In this document: in pieces, positions 7,757-8,252 of the stretch
Numbering within the stretch: position 1 is the stretch's first letter
How the letters are laid out: each line of letters starts with the position of its first letter
Assembly (NCBI GenBank): GCA_016780605.1
Contig: JADHLS010000204.1
Coordinates: 1 to 8,252 of the forward strand
DNA length: 8,252 nucleotides
Direction: 5' to 3'
Source: Reyranella sp.
GTDB lineage: Bacteria > Pseudomonadota > Alphaproteobacteria > Reyranellales > Reyranellaceae
The notes under the pieces: model-generated
Told to the model about the DNA's origin: nothing
Databases searched by the model: none
The model's input: only the letters and a program-made list of their open reading frames with translations
Position numbers and translations under genes: made by a program

Positions 7757-8062
7757 ATGATCGCCCGCTTGTGGCGCGGACGCGCCGAACCCGCCAAGGC
7801 CGATGCCTATCTGCAGCACTTCGCCGGCAGCGTGGTTCCCGAGCTGAAGCACATAGCCGGCCATCGCGGCGCTTGGCTGCTGCGTCGTGAGACCGACCGC
7901 CGGACAGAGTTCGTCGCCCTTACACTGTGGGAATCGCGCCAGGCGATCGAGGCCTTCACCGGCCCCGACATCTCGGTGTCCGTCGTCGAGCCGGAGGGAC
8001 GCGCCGCCCTCAGTGACTTCGACGATTTCGCCACCCACTACGAGGTGGCGTTCAAGTCGTAG
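7757..8062 (+). CDS. ABM-fold (antibiotic biosynthesis monooxygenase-like) small protein
   Basis: Protein of 101 residues resembling the dimeric alpha-beta barrel family that includes small cofactor-free monooxygenases and many uncharacterised stress or catabolic proteins. Seen: a first strand MIARLWRGRA, a helix (PAKADAYLQHFAGSVVPEL), then GHRGAWLLRRETDRRTEFVALTLWESRQAIEAFTG, where the LWES-x-x-AI-x-x-F segment is typical, and a HYEV-like final strand. No membrane segment or signal peptide. AAGGAG (7742-7747) lies inside the end of the acyl-CoA dehydrogenase gene nine bases before the ATG, and the upstream stop is one base away, so the two are translationally coupled. The family resemblance is good; enzymatic activity is not shown. 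Confidence 0.85.
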   Translation: MIARLWRGRAEPAKADAYLQHFAGSVVPELKHIAGHRGAWLLRRETDRRTEFVALTLWESRQAIEAFTGPDISVSVVEPEGRAALSDFDDFATHYEVAFKS

Positions 8063-8065
8063 TCT

Positions 8066-8201
8066 TCTTGCCGGACCGCGGGCCTCCAGGCCCGCTCATG
8101 GTCAGGCTTTTTCGGACCGCGCGCGTGCTCGCGCGCTCATGATCCTGTGCGCACGGGCCAGAAGAGCATGAGCGGACCTGGAGGTCCGCGGTCCGGCAAG
8201 A
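8066..8201. repeat. Cluster of three REP-like palindromic units
   Basis: Unit 1 (8066-8100, forward) and unit 3 (8167-8201, reverse) form an inverted repeat of 35-base arms with two differences. Each also has its own internal hairpin: GCGGGCCT/AGGCCCGC at 8078-8095, and GCGGACCT/AGGTCCGC at 8172-8189. The two differences sit opposite each other in the hairpin, so pairing is kept. Unit 2 (8113-8141, forward) has the same frame, CGGACCGC...GCTCATG, around a seven-pair stem (8119-8125 with 8130-8136). No protein is likely here. Sitting between convergent genes, the cluster may also act as a two-way terminator. Confidence 0.88.
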
Positions 8202-8252
8202 TTAGCGGCCGCGCAGGATCGACGTGCCGGCGTAGGTCGCCTGTGGGCCGAG
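8202..8252 (-). CDS. 3' end of an unidentified minus-strand gene
   Basis: Reading leftward from the window edge, 16 codons (LGPQATYAGTSILRGR) end in TAA at 8202-8204, directly next to the outer base of the REP cluster. The frame is open to the edge and its composition looks coding, but 16 residues are too few to name a family. It would be convergent with the ABM-fold gene. Chance openness of so short a frame cannot be excluded. Confidence 0.4.
   Translation of the reverse strand, partial: LGPQATYAGTSILRGR

Noticed and set aside
8066..8252. Repeat cluster considered as a CRISPR array or an attachment site
   Set aside because: The units are internally palindromic, in mixed orientation and separated by unequal short gaps, with no spacers of constant length and no integrase nearby.

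Overview
The window is GC-rich with tightly packed genes and looks like the chromosome of an alphaproteobacterium. The clearest sign is the pyruvate dehydrogenase cluster, in which the E1 beta subunit carries its own N-terminal lipoyl domain and a divIC/ftsB-type gene lies just upstream of pdhA. Both are familiar in that class. I cannot name the genus; a Rhodospirillales- or Reyranella-like lineage is only a guess.

Layout, left to right. Positions 1-4255 hold, all on the minus strand, lpd (3' part missing), pdhC (E2), pdhB (lipoyl-E1 beta) and pdhA (E1 alpha). Transcription runs pdhA > pdhB > pdhC > lpd with gaps of 3, 13 and 9 bases, so this is one operon for the whole pyruvate-to-acetyl-CoA machine. 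Positions 4256-4584 are a 329-base non-coding leader with two long inverted repeats and a possible terminator. Positions 4585-5649 hold a small FtsB/DivIC-like division protein and an AlaX-type alanyl-tRNA editing hydrolase, both minus strand. Positions 5703-6533 encode an AraC-family regulator (minus), divergent from an acyl-CoA dehydrogenase (6601-7755, plus) that is coupled to a small ABM-fold protein (7757-8062, plus). Positions 8066-8201 are a cluster of three REP-like palindromes between convergent genes. The last 51 bases are the 3' end of a minus-strand gene.

The least expected signal is regulatory. A roughly 24-base motif occurs twice, at 5673-5696 and 6553-6576, with 20 of 24 positions identical. 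Each copy ends 23-24 bases before the start codon of the gene it points at (alaX and the acyl-CoA dehydrogenase). The two copies bracket the AraC-family gene, which makes them candidate operators for that regulator. Neither target gene has a visible Shine-Dalgarno sequence.

The remaining curiosities are the three palindromic elements: a 40-base near-perfect palindrome just before the pdhA ribosome binding site, a diverged palindrome farther up the same leader, and the REP cluster with compensatory base changes. I see no defence system, prophage, CRISPR array, tRNA or rRNA, and no clear evidence of an undescribed multi-gene system.
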